In this document: in pieces, positions 39,339 to 49,663 of the stretch | Layout of the letters: the number at the start of each line of letters is the position of its first letter | Numbering within the stretch: the stretch's first letter is position 1 | Origin: Isosphaeraceae bacterium | GTDB lineage: Bacteria; Planctomycetota; Planctomycetia; Isosphaerales; Isosphaeraceae | Direction: 5' to 3' | Length of the DNA stretch: 64,000 nucleotides | NCBI GenBank assembly: GCA_026004735.1 | Contig: BPJS01000001.1 | Location: 4,296,859 to 4,360,858 of the forward strand | Notes under the pieces: generated by a model | Databases searched by the model: none | The model's input: only the letters and a program-made list of their open reading frames with translations | What the model was told of the DNA's origin: nothing | Made by a program: the position numbers and the translations under genes

Positions 39339-42300
39339 ATGGTGTCGCGTCCTCTCCTGTGGCTCTCCGCGGTCTTGCTGTTGTACGGCTTGCCGGCTCA
39401 GATTCCGGCATCCGCACCCGACGACGACCCCAGCGCTCCATCCGCCGACCAACCCGTTAGCTTCCACAAGCAAATCAGGCCGATCTTGCAGGCCAACTGT
39501 CTGGGCTGCCATCAACCAGCCAAGGCAGGCGGCGGTTACGTGATGACCGATTACGAGCGCTTGCTCCAGGGCGGTGAGTCAGGCGAACCGGCGGTCGTAC
39601 CCGGCCAGCCCGACGAAAGTCAGATCCTGGCGCAGGTCATGCCCGACTCTCAGGGCCAGGCTCTCATGCCCAAGGATAAGCCCGCGCTGGGTGCGGCCGA
39701 GATCGACCTGCTCCGCCGCTGGATCGCCGAAGGGGCCAAGGACGACACCCCCGCCAACGCCCTGGCCCGATTCGATCAGGATCATCCACCTGTGTACACC
39801 CGACCACCGGTCCTGGGTGCCCTTGACTTTTCGCCCGATGGGTCGCTGCTGGCGATCGCCGGATTCCACGAGGTGCTGCTGTGGAGTTCCGACGGGAGCG
39901 AGCTGGTCGGGCGGTTGATCGGCTTGTCGGAACGGATCGAAAGCTTGGCCTTTTCGCCGGATGGGACGAAGCTGGCGGTCACGGGGGGACTGCCCGGCCG
40001 AGTCGGCGAGGTGCAGGTCTGGGACGTCGCCTCTCGTAAACTCTTGCTTTCGGTGCCGGTAACGTACGACACGATTTACGGCGCCAGTTGGTCGCCTGAT
40101 GGCTCCAAGATCGCCTTCGGCTGCGCCGACAACAGCGTGCGTGCGATTGACGCGACCACGGGCCAGCAAGTGCTCTTTATGGGCTCGCACAACGACTGGG
40201 CGCTGGACACGGTCTGGTCGGTCGATGGGTCGCATCTGGTCTCCGCCGGTCGGGACATGACAGCGAAATTGACGGAAGTCGCGACTCAGCGGTTTGTGGA
40301 CAATATTACGTCGATCACGCCGGGCGCGCTGAAGGGCGGACTGAGCGCTGTCGCCCGGCACCCGCAGCGGGATGAGATCGTCGTGGGCGGCTCGGACGGC
40401 GTCCCGCGCGTCTATCGCATGTTTCGCCAAGTCCAACGCGTGATCGGTGACGACTCGAACCTGATCCGCGAACTGCCGGCCATGACCGGCCGGATCTTCG
40501 GGGTTGCGGTCAGCCCGGACGGGAAGCGGATCGCCGCGGTGGCCAGCCTCGATGGCCAGGGAAGCGTCCAGATCTATGGCTACGAGTTCGACACCGCCTT
40601 GCCCGACGAAATCAAGGCGATCATGGCCAAAGTGGCCGACAGCCGCAGCTCCGAGGAGCGACAGAAGCTCCACGCCTATCACACCGAGGGTGTCCGCCTG
40701 GTGGCTAGTACGGCGATTCCGTCGGCTTCGATCTACGCGGTGGCGTTCCGACCCGACGGCCAGGCACTGGCGGTTGGGGGATCGGACGGGATCGTGCGCC
40801 TGATCGACGCGGAAACCGGCTCGATCATCCGCGAGTTCCAACCCGCGACCGTCAGTGCCGAGGCGGAGGTGGTCGGTCTGCAACGCCCCGATCTGCCTCG
40901 GCACGAAGAGACCCTCTCCTCCGAGAGCCTGCCCCCCGGAGCCGAGGTGACGGCACTCGAAATCGAACCGAAGACGATCGACCTGAACGGCAAATATGCG
41001 TATGTTCAGATGTTGGTCACCGCTGTACTGGCCAGTGGTGATCGGCTTGACGCCACCCGGTTGGTCGAACATGAGCTTTCGGCCGATGTGGTGTCGGTCA
41101 GTCCCTTGGGTCTGGTAACGCCTCGGGCCGACGGCTCGGCGACGCTGACGCTCCGGCTCGGCGGTCGGACAGCCGAGGTTCCGGTTCGCGTCGAGGGATT
41201 TTCAAGCCCGCTTGAGGTCGACTATGTGCGCGACGTGACGCCGGTGCTATCGCGACTCGGATGCAACGCGGGGACATGCCACGGCTCGGCTCAGGGCAAG
41301 AACGGCTTCAAGCTGTCGCTCCGGGGCTACGACCCAATCTTCGACGTCCGGGCACTGACCGACGACCACGCCTCACGCCGCGTCAATCTGGCTTCTCCCG
41401 ACGATAGTCTGATGCTGTTGAAACCGACGGGCGCCGTGCCTCACGTCGGTGGAGTGCTGATGAAACCCGGAGAACCGGCCTACGAGGTCATTCGGGCTTG
41501 GATTGCCCACGGCGCCCGGCTGGATCTAACCACCCCACGCGTCGTCCGGATTGACGTTCTCCCCCATAACCCGATCATCCCCGCTGAGGGCGGCCGGCAG
41601 CAGTTCCGAGTGGTGGCGACCTACGCCGATGGCGGCACCCGCGACGTGAGCCGGGAGGCGTTTATCGAGAGCGGTAATATCGAGGTGGCGACCGTCGGCA
41701 AGACCGGCGTCGCGACCGCCTTGCGACGGGGTGAAGCTGCGATGCTCGCCCGCTACGAGGGCGCCTATGCCGCCACTACGGTGACCGTCATGGGTGATCG
41801 GACGGGCTTTGTCTGGACCCCGCCCGAAACCTGGGGGCGCATCGACGAGTTGGTCGCCGCCAAGTGGGAGCGGCTCAAAATCCAGCCTTCGGATCTCTGC
41901 ACCGATGCCGAGTTTATTCGCAGGGTTTCACTCGATCTGACCGGTCTGCCGCCAACGGCCGACCAGGTGCGCCAGTTCCTCGCTGATACCCGGCCGACAC
42001 GCCTGAAGCGTGAAGAACTGGTCGATCGGCTGATCGGCAGTCCGGAGTTTGTCGAGTACTGGACCAACAAATGGGCGGATCTGTTGCAGGTCAACCGTAA
42101 GTTTCTGGGAGTCGAAGGGGCCGTCGCGTTCCGCGGCTGGATCCGCCAACAAATCGAACAGAACGTTCCCTACGACCAGTTTGTGCGGTCGATCCTGACG
42201 GCGAGCGGATCGAACCGGGAAAATCCGGCCGCCTCGTACTACAAAATCCTGCGTGAGCCGACCGCCATCATGGAAAACACGACCCAACTTTTCTTAGCGG

Positions 42301-44456
42301 TCCGGTTCAACTGCAACAAATGCCACGACCATCCCTTCGAGCGTTGGACCCAGGACCAGTATTACGAGACCGCCGCTTACTTCGCGCAAGTCGGTTTAGA
42401 GCCGGACCCGGCCAGTGAGGGAAAGACGATCGGGGGAACCGCCGTCGAAGGGGCCAAACCGCTCTTCGAGAAGGTCTCCGATCGAACCGAGGGCGAGGTC
42501 GTCCATGATCGGACCCGAAAGGTCACGGCGCCGCGCTTTCCCTACGAAACTCCGGATGCGGACGTATCGGGTGGAACCCGTCGCGAGCAACTCGCCGCGT
42601 GGTTGACCGCTCCCGGAAATCAATACTTCGCTCGGAGCTACGTCAACCGCCTGTGGGGATATTTGCTCGGAGTCGGGATCATCGAACCGCTCGACGACAT
42701 CCGCGCGGGGAACCCGCCGAGCAACCCCGAGCTTCTGGACTACCTGACCGAGCAGTTCGTTCAGAGCGGATTCAATGTACGGCATGTGATGCGATTGATC
42801 ACGACGTCGCGAACCTATCAACTCTCGGTTGCCACCAACCGGTTCAATGCCGACGACCGCACCAACTACTCGCACGCGTTGGCGCGACGGCTTCCGGCCG
42901 AGGTGCTCTACGACAGCATCCATCGGGTCACCGGGTCGATCTCCAAGATTCCCGGAGTGCCCCCCGGAACCCGCGCGGCCGAGCTTCCCGACAGTGAAGT
43001 TGAGCTTCCCAGCGGGTTTTTCACCACCTTCGGCCGCCCGGCGCGGGAGAGTGCCTGCGAGTGCGAGCGAACCAGCGGCCTTCAGCTCGGGCCGGTCATG
43101 GCGCTGGTAAGCGGTCCGACTCTTGCCGAGGCAATCGCGGATCCGGACTCGGAACTCTCGCGGCTGGTCACCGCCCAGCCCGACGACCGGGCTTTGATCA
43201 ATGAGCTATTCCTGCGAATTCTGAACCGACCAGCCACCGAGTCCGAGATTGCGGCCTGTCTGTCCAGCTTTGAGTCGGTCGACGAGGATCATCGTCGGCT
43301 TGCCGAGGAGCTCGCGAAGCGTGAGCTGGAATTTGCGCTGAAGCGCCCTCAACTCGAACGCGACCGCGAGGCGGCGATCGCTGCCGCGCAGGCTGCGCTT
43401 GACGCCTATCAGCAAGAACTCACGCCCCGACTGGCCGAGGCTGAAAAGCAGCGTGCCGAAACACTGGCTCAGCGCGAGCGTGAACTGGCTGAGTACGAGG
43501 CGGGTCCACTGGCCCAGAAAATGGCCGAATGGGAGCAGGCTCAGAGCACCCAGGTACGCTGGTCGATCCTCACCATGCTCGAAGGCAAAGCCACCAGCGG
43601 AGCGGCCCTCGAGTCTCAGGCCGACGGCTCGATTCTTGTCTCTGGACCGAACAAGAACGGGACCGTGACGATCGTTGCCGAGACCGAGCTGGAAGGAATC
43701 ACCGGTTTGCGGCTGGAGGTTCTCTCCGACGAGCGATTGCCCAACCACGGGCCGGGCCGGGCCGGCGATGGCAACTTCGTTCTGAACGAATTCGAGGTCT
43801 CGGCCGCGCCTCGGGCCAATCCCGAGGATCTCAAGCCCGTCAAGCTCGTCAATCCCCTGGCCGACTTCAGCCAGACCAACTTGAACATTTCCCAAGCGAT
43901 CGATGGCGAGGCCAACAACCCCGGCAACGGCTGGGCGGTTCACCCGGCTACCGGGACAACCCATTGGGCGACGTTCGAGACGGCCGAACCGGTCGGGCAC
44001 ACCGGAGGAACCCGTCTGGTGATCCGCCTCCATCACCGTTACAACGACGCTTGGACCATCGGCCGATTCCGGGTCTCCGTCACACGGCTTCCCAAGCCGC
44101 TGGGTCTCGGCCTCCCCGAGGATTTCCGAGCGATTCTCGCCACGGCCCCGGAGCTGCGGACAGCCGCCCAGATCGAGGCCTTGCGGACCTATCACCGTAA
44201 GATCGATTCCGAATGGCAGGCCAAGCAGAACGCCGTAAACATCGCCCGCGCCCCGCTGCCCGAGGATCCCCGGCTCAAAGAGCTGAAAACGGCTCTGGAG
44301 GCAGCCCGGCAACCGGTTCCGGTCGATCCACGATTGGCCCAGCTTCGGCTCGATCTCGACCAGAGCGTCCGTCAGGCCGCGCAACGGCGGCACACGGCCG
44401 CGCAAGATATCGCCTGGGCATTGATCAACAGCCCGGCGTTTCTGTTCAACCGCTAG
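39339..44456 (+). CDS. Giant WD40-cytochrome PSD1 protein (DUF1549/DUF1553)
   Basis: 1705-residue secreted planctomycete protein. After a signal peptide (LLWLSAVLLLYGLPAQIPA) comes a Cyt1-type c-heme domain with CLGCH, then WD40-like beta-propeller repeats (FSPDGSLLAIAGF, FSPDGTKLAVTGG, WSPDGSKIAFGCAD). A BIG2-like immunoglobulin domain follows, and a second cysteine motif CNAGTCHG. DUF1549 (VSLDLTGLPPTADQV) has a further CNKCH, and DUF1553 (YVNRLWGYLLG) precedes a long coiled coil and a lectin-like C-terminus (about 1420-1600). Start ATG 39339 has an AGGAGC site and yields the signal peptide. It is typically paired with a DUF1501 gene, as here. It presumably acts outside the cytoplasmic membrane in redox or polysaccharide turnover; the reaction is unknown. 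Confidence 0.87.
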   Translation: MVSRPLLWLSAVLLLYGLPAQIPASAPDDDPSAPSADQPVSFHKQIRPILQANCLGCHQPAKAGGGYVMTDYERLLQGGESGEPAVVPGQPDESQILAQVMPDSQGQALMPKDKPALGAAEIDLLRRWIAEGAKDDTPANALARFDQDHPPVYTRPPVLGALDFSPDGSLLAIAGFHEVLLWSSDGSELVGRLIGLSERIESLAFSPDGTKLAVTGGLPGRVGEVQVWDVASRKLLLSVPVTYDTIYGASWSPDGSKIAFGCADNSVRAIDATTGQQVLFMGSHNDWALDTVWSVDGSHLVSAGRDMTAKLTEVATQRFVDNITSITPGALKGGLSAVARHPQRDEIVVGGSDGVPRVYRMFRQVQRVIGDDSNLIRELPAMTGRIFGVAVSPDGKRIAAVASLDGQGSVQIYGYEFDTALPDEIKAIMAKVADSRSSEERQKLHAYHTEGVRLVASTAIPSASIYAVAFRPDGQALAVGGSDGIVRLIDAETGSIIREFQPATVSAEAEVVGLQRPDLPRHEETLSSESLPPGAEVTALEIEPKTIDLNGKYAYVQMLVTAVLASGDRLDATRLVEHELSADVVSVSPLGLVTPRADGSATLTLRLGGRTAEVPVRVEGFSSPLEVDYVRDVTPVLSRLGCNAGTCHGSAQGKNGFKLSLRGYDPIFDVRALTDDHASRRVNLASPDDSLMLLKPTGAVPHVGGVLMKPGEPAYEVIRAWIAHGARLDLTTPRVVRIDVLPHNPIIPAEGGRQQFRVVATYADGGTRDVSREAFIESGNIEVATVGKTGVATALRRGEAAMLARYEGAYAATTVTVMGDRTGFVWTPPETWGRIDELVAAKWERLKIQPSDLCTDAEFIRRVSLDLTGLPPTADQVRQFLADTRPTRLKREELVDRLIGSPEFVEYWTNKWADLLQVNRKFLGVEGAVAFRGWIRQQIEQNVPYDQFVRSILTASGSNRENPAASYYKILREPTAIMENTTQLFLAVRFNCNKCHDHPFERWTQDQYYETAAYFAQVGLEPDPASEGKTIGGTAVEGAKPLFEKVSDRTEGEVVHDRTRKVTAPRFPYETPDADVSGGTRREQLAAWLTAPGNQYFARSYVNRLWGYLLGVGIIEPLDDIRAGNPPSNPELLDYLTEQFVQSGFNVRHVMRLITTSRTYQLSVATNRFNADDRTNYSHALARRLPAEVLYDSIHRVTGSISKIPGVPPGTRAAELPDSEVELPSGFFTTFGRPARESACECERTSGLQLGPVMALVSGPTLAEAIADPDSELSRLVTAQPDDRALINELFLRILNRPATESEIAACLSSFESVDEDHRRLAEELAKRELEFALKRPQLERDREAAIAAAQAALDAYQQELTPRLAEAEKQRAETLAQRERELAEYEAGPLAQKMAEWEQAQSTQVRWSILTMLEGKATSGAALESQADGSILVSGPNKNGTVTIVAETELEGITGLRLEVLSDERLPNHGPGRAGDGNFVLNEFEVSAAPRANPEDLKPVKLVNPLADFSQTNLNISQAIDGEANNPGNGWAVHPATGTTHWATFETAEPVGHTGGTRLVIRLHHRYNDAWTIGRFRVSVTRLPKPLGLGLPEDFRAILATAPELRTAAQIEALRTYHRKIDSEWQAKQNAVNIARAPLPEDPRLKELKTALEAARQPVPVDPRLAQLRLDLDQSVRQAAQRRHTAAQDIAWALINSPAFLFNR

Positions 44457-44533
44457 GCGATTCGATCGGAGCCGTTCGTCTACCCAGAGCGAATCGAAAC
44501 CCGACCACCTCCTGACCCCTGGAGCTGACGGCC

Positions 44534-46003
44534 ATGCTGATGATTCCTGGACAACCGGGCAAGGATCTTTGCGACGCCCATCTCGGCGTAACCCGGCGCG
44601 CGTTGCTCCGCATCGGCGGTACGGGACTGTTCGGACTGAGCCTGCCCAGTATGTTACGGCTGCAGGCGGCTGCGGCCCAGGAAAGCCAGGGGGGCGGACC
44701 GGGCTGGGGCCGGGCCAAGAGCATCATCCTGGTCTACCTCCAGGGTGGACCGAGCCATCTGGACCTCTGGGATCCCAAGACGGACGTGCCCGATAACGTC
44801 CGATCCGCCTTCAAGCCGATCGACACTCGGGTTCCCGGCATCCAGGTGATGGAGACGCTGCCCAAACTGGCGACGGTGACCGACAAGTTCACCTTCATCC
44901 GCTCGATGAGCTACACGCCCAATGGGCTGTTCAACCATACCGCCGCCATCTATCAGATGATGACCGGCTATACGACCGACAAAGTCAGTCCCTCGGGCCA
45001 GCTTGAGCCGCCCAACGCCAAGGATTTCCCCAACTTCGGCTCGAACATCATCCGGCTCAAGCCGCCCACCGAGCCGATGCTCCCCTTCGTCCAGCTCCCG
45101 CGCCCGTTGCAGGAGTCCAACGTCGTGGGCAAGGGCGGCACGGCCGGATTTTTGGGCAAGGCCTACGACCCGTACACCCTCTTCCCCGAGGGTGACGATA
45201 TGGACATGAACAAGATGGATCGGATCAAGGTCGACGACCTCCAGCTCCGTCCCGAGGTCTTCGGCCTTCGGCTCGAGCGCCGCGCCCGGCTTCGGGCGGC
45301 CATCGACGCAGGCATGCCCGAAATCGAGCAGGCCGTCAGTGAGTACAACCTGGACTCCTATTACGACAAGGCCCTGAGCCTCGTCATCTCCGGCCGCGCT
45401 CGAGAAGCCTTCAACCTCCAAGCCGAGCCGGACAAGATCCGCGACCTCTACGGCCGGAACACCTTTGGCCAGAGCTGTCTCCTGGCGCGGCGCCTGGTCG
45501 AGGCGGGAACTCGCGTCGTCGAGGTGATCTGGCCCAAGGTTGCCAATAGCGATAACCACTCCTGGGACCATCACGTCGATCTGACCAACCGCATGAAGAA
45601 TCAGAGTGCCCCGATGCTCGACCAGGGCTTATACGGCCTGTTGACCGACATGGATCAGCGCGGCCTGCTGGAGGAGACTCTGGTCGTGGCCGTCGGCGAA
45701 TTCGGCCGCAGCCCCCAGAAGGGGGTCAGCACCTCAGGCAATGGCAACTCGGCCGACGGCCGCGATCACTGGCCCTACTGCTACACGGCCGTCATCGCCG
45801 GCGCCGGCATCCGCCGCGGCCACATCCACGGCAAAAGCGACAAGACCGGCTCGGCACCGCTCGAGGATCCGGTCCACCCGGGCCAGTTGCTGGCGACCAT
45901 CTACCACGCCTTCGGCATCAACCCGACCACGATCGTCTACAACCACCTGAATCAGCCGCGTGAACTGGTCAAGGCGGAGGCCGAAACCCGGCTGTTCGCC
46001 TGA
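44534..46003 (+). CDS. DUF1501 family secreted protein
   Basis: 489-residue protein of the DUF1501 family, with a sulfatase/alkaline-phosphatase-like fold. The N-terminus carries a twin-arginine-like signal ([20 protein letters not shown]) around residues 20-40. Characteristic stretches are [32 protein letters not shown] and GEFGRSPQ. It follows the PSD1 gene by 77 bp and is the usual partner of DUF1549/DUF1553 proteins in planctomycetes. Catalysis has not been established for the family, to my knowledge. An inverted repeat at 46023-46074 ends the pair. Confidence 0.9.
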   Translation: MLMIPGQPGKDLCDAHLGVTRRALLRIGGTGLFGLSLPSMLRLQAAAAQESQGGGPGWGRAKSIILVYLQGGPSHLDLWDPKTDVPDNVRSAFKPIDTRVPGIQVMETLPKLATVTDKFTFIRSMSYTPNGLFNHTAAIYQMMTGYTTDKVSPSGQLEPPNAKDFPNFGSNIIRLKPPTEPMLPFVQLPRPLQESNVVGKGGTAGFLGKAYDPYTLFPEGDDMDMNKMDRIKVDDLQLRPEVFGLRLERRARLRAAIDAGMPEIEQAVSEYNLDSYYDKALSLVISGRAREAFNLQAEPDKIRDLYGRNTFGQSCLLARRLVEAGTRVVEVIWPKVANSDNHSWDHHVDLTNRMKNQSAPMLDQGLYGLLTDMDQRGLLEETLVVAVGEFGRSPQKGVSTSGNGNSADGRDHWPYCYTAVIAGAGIRRGHIHGKSDKTGSAPLEDPVHPGQLLATIYHAFGINPTTIVYNHLNQPRELVKAEAETRLFA

Positions 46004-46022
46004 GATTGAGGCGAGTCTCTTC

Positions 46023-46074
46023 GTACGACTCGGCTCCGGCGGCCGGTTAACGAGCCGTCGGAGCCGAGTCGTAC
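46023..46074. terminator. 16-bp perfect inverted repeat between convergent genes
   Basis: Arms 46023-46038 and 46059-46074 (GTACGACTCGGCTCCG and its exact complement) enclose the stop codon of the convergent metallopeptidase gene, 20 bp past the DUF1501 stop. No T tract follows on either strand, so it may be a factor-assisted bidirectional terminator or a 3'-end stabiliser. Confidence 0.55.
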
Positions 46075-47432
46075 CGCTGACAATGCGTGCGCCAAGCGGC
46101 TTCGAGTCGCTCCCAGTCGGTCCCGAGCACGTCACCCAGATGCGGCTCGATATTGGTGGACCCAACGCGACGAAAGGCGTCGATCAGTTCGGGCAGACGG
46201 GCACGAAAGCCGGCGTCGGCCAGCAGTAAATCGACAACGGTGGCCGCCTGCCAGTAGCGGTCCGCCGGTATCGGCTCGCCGGAGAGCAGTCGCCGGAGGG
46301 GCAGATGGCGCGCCGGGTCGGCGATCCCGGTGCGGACGATCTCGACAAAGTTCCTCTGGGGATGAAAGCGAAGCTGGTAACGCGACGCGACACCCTCCTG
46401 AATCCATTCGTTCCGGTTGCCGAGGTCCGCCGAGCGCTCCAACAGCGCATGGACGAACTCGTGTGTGTAGACCGGGCGGAGCGAGCCTTGACGGGCATCC
46501 CACGTCGAGGTCGCAAGACCCTGAACCGTGTAGCCAGCCGAACGAGGCGCTGGGGCCTTCGCGTTCAGGCGTTCACCGAGTGCCGGCGGGAACGCCCGGT
46601 ACCGCTCCGGCGTGGCGAAGACGATGACCACCGGAGGACTGGCCGGGCGCTCGAGCCAAGGGAAATCAGCGCGGACGGCGGCGGCGACCCTAGCCAGGTG
46701 GGCGGCCAAAGCGTCGAGGTCGAGTTCTTCGGCGTCGGTCAGGAGGACGACCTCGCGATCGCTGCGGCTTCGGACGAGGCGTGGATCCTGGTCCGGAAAC
46801 GCCAACGCCCGAAGGTCGTCGAGGGTCCACTCCGCGGCGCGGGGGGAGAAGCCGGGGCGTAAAGCGATCGTGTCGATCCAGAGACGTGCCGGCTCACGAA
46901 ATCGAAACTCGATCCGATCGACGCGATCCCAGCGGGCCAGCCGACCCGGACCCTGCCGGAACCATTTCAGGGGCAAGGCGACACGCTGCCAGCCTTGGTG
47001 ATCGAGGTCGACGCGCCGCCAGTACCAGGCGATGCCATCGCGTTCGGAAGCCAGGATCTCAAACGTCACTTGGGGGTCGCGGGCCAGTTCGTCCGAAGGG
47101 CGGTAAACCCAGAACTGAAGCTCTTCGTACCCCAGCCAGTTGGCCGGGACGCTGGCCGACGGGACCGCAAGGCGTCCGCGGGCCTCGGTCTCGACCAGGA
47201 GCGCCCGTCCGGCGGGCGTCAGGCCGTCGTTGTCGGCCGTCTCCGGCGGTTCGGCAGCACGGATCCGGACTCCGCCGGCTCGATCCCAGACCTGAGCCGA
47301 TTCCTTCTCGAAGTCGAAGAGGACCAGCGGTTCGGACGATCCCTGCTGCGCCGCAGCCCCGTCCCACCCCCATGCGACCCCGGCCAGAAGAAACCACTTC
47401 ATGAGGTGGCGAGCCAGCAACCGGGTCCGCAC
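46047..47432 (-). CDS. Secreted gluzincin-type metallopeptidase-like protein
   Basis: 461-residue exported protein. The signal peptide is followed by an N-terminal beta-rich, carbohydrate-binding-like domain (about 30-200, LVLFDFEKESAQVWDRAGG). The C-terminal half has the zinc motif HEFVH, with the third ligand likely in EWIQEGVASRY, typical of peptidase MA-like (DUF1570-type) proteins. Start GTG 47432 is supported by a strong GGGGAGG site just upstream; ATG 47402 would shorten the signal peptide. Its 3' end is inside an inverted repeat shared with the DUF1501 gene. Substrate unknown. Confidence 0.75.
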   Translation of the reverse strand: MRTRLLARHLMKWFLLAGVAWGWDGAAAQQGSSEPLVLFDFEKESAQVWDRAGGVRIRAAEPPETADNDGLTPAGRALLVETEARGRLAVPSASVPANWLGYEELQFWVYRPSDELARDPQVTFEILASERDGIAWYWRRVDLDHQGWQRVALPLKWFRQGPGRLARWDRVDRIEFRFREPARLWIDTIALRPGFSPRAAEWTLDDLRALAFPDQDPRLVRSRSDREVVLLTDAEELDLDALAAHLARVAAAVRADFPWLERPASPPVVIVFATPERYRAFPPALGERLNAKAPAPRSAGYTVQGLATSTWDARQGSLRPVYTHEFVHALLERSADLGNRNEWIQEGVASRYQLRFHPQRNFVEIVRTGIADPARHLPLRRLLSGEPIPADRYWQAATVVDLLLADAGFRARLPELIDAFRRVGSTNIEPHLGDVLGTDWERLEAAWRTHCQRYDSAPTAR

Positions 47433-47685
47433 AACGACCTCCCCTCATGTTGAACTTCCGCGCACGGCCGCCTCGCGATCGATCACGATAACGGCCAGCC
47501 CCGTCACGATCATAACCGAGCGGGCGGCTTCGTTTCCGTGCACCACTGGCCCCGTAAGCGCTTGCGCTCATCGAGCAGTTCAAAAAATGGGAACGGCCCG
47601 ACCTAAAGTCCAGGCGGAGCGATCGGGATTCATCCGACCGCAACCGATCAGGCTCTCGCCGGAGTCGCGTCTTCGGCCGACGAGC

Positions 47686-49578
47686 CTAGCAGCGCTCGAT
47701 CCATCGGTTGTACCAGATCTGGAACATCAGCAGGGTCCAGAGCGGTTTGCGGTGATCGTGGCTGCCGGCGCGATGCTGGGCAATCAGGCGGGCAACGGCA
47801 TCAGGCCGGAAGATGGCCTGCGACCGGAGCCGCTCGGGGCTGAGCAGGTCGTCGATCAAGGGCCCGAGCGGTCCCCGCAACCAGCGCGCAACCGGAATTC
47901 CAAATCCCTTCTTGCCTCGCCGGAGGATCTCGGGAGGCAGCTTGCCGGCGGCGGCACGCTTCAAAATCCGCTTTGATTGTCCGCCTCCGCGCTTGTAACT
48001 CGGAGGAAACGCAATCATCCGCTCGGCCAACTGCGCATCGAGCAGCGGAGCGCGAACTTCAAGCCCGCAGGCCATGCTGGCGCGGTCCACCTTGTAAAGA
48101 ATATCTTCCGCAAGATACGTGTCCTGGTAGAGCCGGAGCGACTCCTCCAGAGGAGCCAGACGGGTCCGGGCGAGCAGGTGATGCGCACGCTCCAGGTGCT
48201 CGCGTTCGACGTCGATCAAGGGCGGTTCGATCAACAGATCCGCAATCTCACGGCCCGAGAACGAGCCGAGCCAAAGCTGATGCGCCAGCGGCAATTCCTC
48301 GTCCGCTCCACGCACAAATTGCTTGAGCTTGAAATCGAGGCTGAAGTTGCGATGGTCGACCGGAAGCCGCTGAATCAGGGATCGAACCAGCGTTCGGCTC
48401 GTTTTGGGGAATCGCGCGTAGATCCGGGCCGCACGCTCGACCGAGAAGGTCGGATAGCCGGCCAGAATCTCATCCGCCCCATCCCCCCCCAACACGACCT
48501 TCACATGCTCCCGGGCAAACCGGCTGAGCAAGTGAGTCGGCAAGACCGAGGCATCACCAAACGGCTCATCGAGCCATCCAGCCACCTCGGGCAACAGTTC
48601 GTACACACTCGCCGCGGAGAAAATCCGCTCGTGATGTTCGGTGCCCAAATGCTCGGCGACTCGCCGCGCGTACCGTGACTCATCGAAACTGGGATCCTCA
48701 AATCCGATGGAAAACGTCCGCACCCGCTGCGCCGGTTCGATCTCACAGAGGGCGGCTGCCACGCTCGACGAATCGATCCCACCTGAGAGGAATACCCCGA
48801 TCGGCACGTCGGACCGGCGATGGCGATCGACCGCCTCCCGCAAATCCGACCAGAACTGGGCGGCCGTCGACTCCAGACGTGACAATGGCAGATCGCTGCC
48901 CACCTCCGGCGGACACCAGTATCGGCGCGTCGTCGCACGACCATCACGCCAGACGAGCTGCTCGGCGGGCCTCAGCTTCCGAATTCCACGCCAGATGCAA
49001 TGCGGCGCGGGCAAATATTCGTAGAACAGATAGCGGACCAGCCCGGCCGGATCGAGCGATCGCGAAACGCCCGGATGCTCAAGCAGGGCCTTCGGCTCGG
49101 AGGCGAAGGCCAGACCACCACCCGGCAGGTCAGCCACGTAGAGCGGTTTCTGCCCCATCCGATCCCGTGCCAGAACCAGTGTCTGCGACCGCGCGTCCCA
49201 AATCGCCAGGGCGAACATTCCGTTGAGCCGTGCCGCGAAGTCCTCACCTTCCTCCTCGTAGAGATGCACCAGTGTTTCCGTATCGCTCTGAGTGCGATAG
49301 CGATGACCCTTCGCCTCGAGTTCCTCACGCAGAGCCGGCTCGTTGTAAAGTTCGCCGTTGTAGGTGATCCATACCGACCCATCCTCGTTGGGCATCGGCT
49401 GAGCGCCCCCGGCCAGATCAATGATGGCCAGCCGCCGATGACCCAAGGCGATCGGTCCGTCCAAATACAACCCACTCCCGTCGGGACCCCGGTGCGTCAG
49501 TCGCGCGGTCATCCGCTCCAGAATCGCGCAATCGGCCACATGGCCCTTGCCTTCGACGAAGCCGGCAATTCCACACAT
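47686..49578 (-). CDS. asnB: Asparagine synthetase (glutamine-hydrolysing)
   Basis: 630-residue two-domain AsnB. The class II glutaminase domain begins MCGIAGF, with Cys2 as nucleophile after methionine removal, and includes YNGELYN and SDTETLVHLYEE. The synthetase domain has the PP-loop LSGGIDSSSVAAAL and GGDGADEILAGYP. It makes asparagine from aspartate with glutamine and ATP, or amidates another carboxylate; AsnB homologues also occur in exopolysaccharide and secondary-metabolite clusters. It lies 85 bp downstream of the GH88-like gene on the same strand. Confidence 0.93.
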   Translation of the reverse strand: MCGIAGFVEGKGHVADCAILERMTARLTHRGPDGSGLYLDGPIALGHRRLAIIDLAGGAQPMPNEDGSVWITYNGELYNEPALREELEAKGHRYRTQSDTETLVHLYEEEGEDFAARLNGMFALAIWDARSQTLVLARDRMGQKPLYVADLPGGGLAFASEPKALLEHPGVSRSLDPAGLVRYLFYEYLPAPHCIWRGIRKLRPAEQLVWRDGRATTRRYWCPPEVGSDLPLSRLESTAAQFWSDLREAVDRHRRSDVPIGVFLSGGIDSSSVAAALCEIEPAQRVRTFSIGFEDPSFDESRYARRVAEHLGTEHHERIFSAASVYELLPEVAGWLDEPFGDASVLPTHLLSRFAREHVKVVLGGDGADEILAGYPTFSVERAARIYARFPKTSRTLVRSLIQRLPVDHRNFSLDFKLKQFVRGADEELPLAHQLWLGSFSGREIADLLIEPPLIDVEREHLERAHHLLARTRLAPLEESLRLYQDTYLAEDILYKVDRASMACGLEVRAPLLDAQLAERMIAFPPSYKRGGGQSKRILKRAAAGKLPPEILRRGKKGFGIPVARWLRGPLGPLIDDLLSPERLRSQAIFRPDAVARLIAQHRAGSHDHRKPLWTLLMFQIWYNRWIERC

Positions 49579-49663
49579 AGGGAAAAACGTGCGGCGGGAG
49601 ATGGCTGGCAGGCTGGAGAGGCAAAATTATTTTATCGACCCGAGGCAGGAAGGCTCCAGTTGG

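Noticed and set aside
39579-41072. A 497-codon minus-strand open frame inside the WD40-PSD1 gene.
   Set aside because: Antisense shadow with no recognisable domain; the plus-strand frame contains WD40 repeats and heme motifs.
43206-44405. A 399-codon minus-strand open frame inside the PSD1 gene.
   Set aside because: Same reason; the composition follows the codon bias of the opposite strand.
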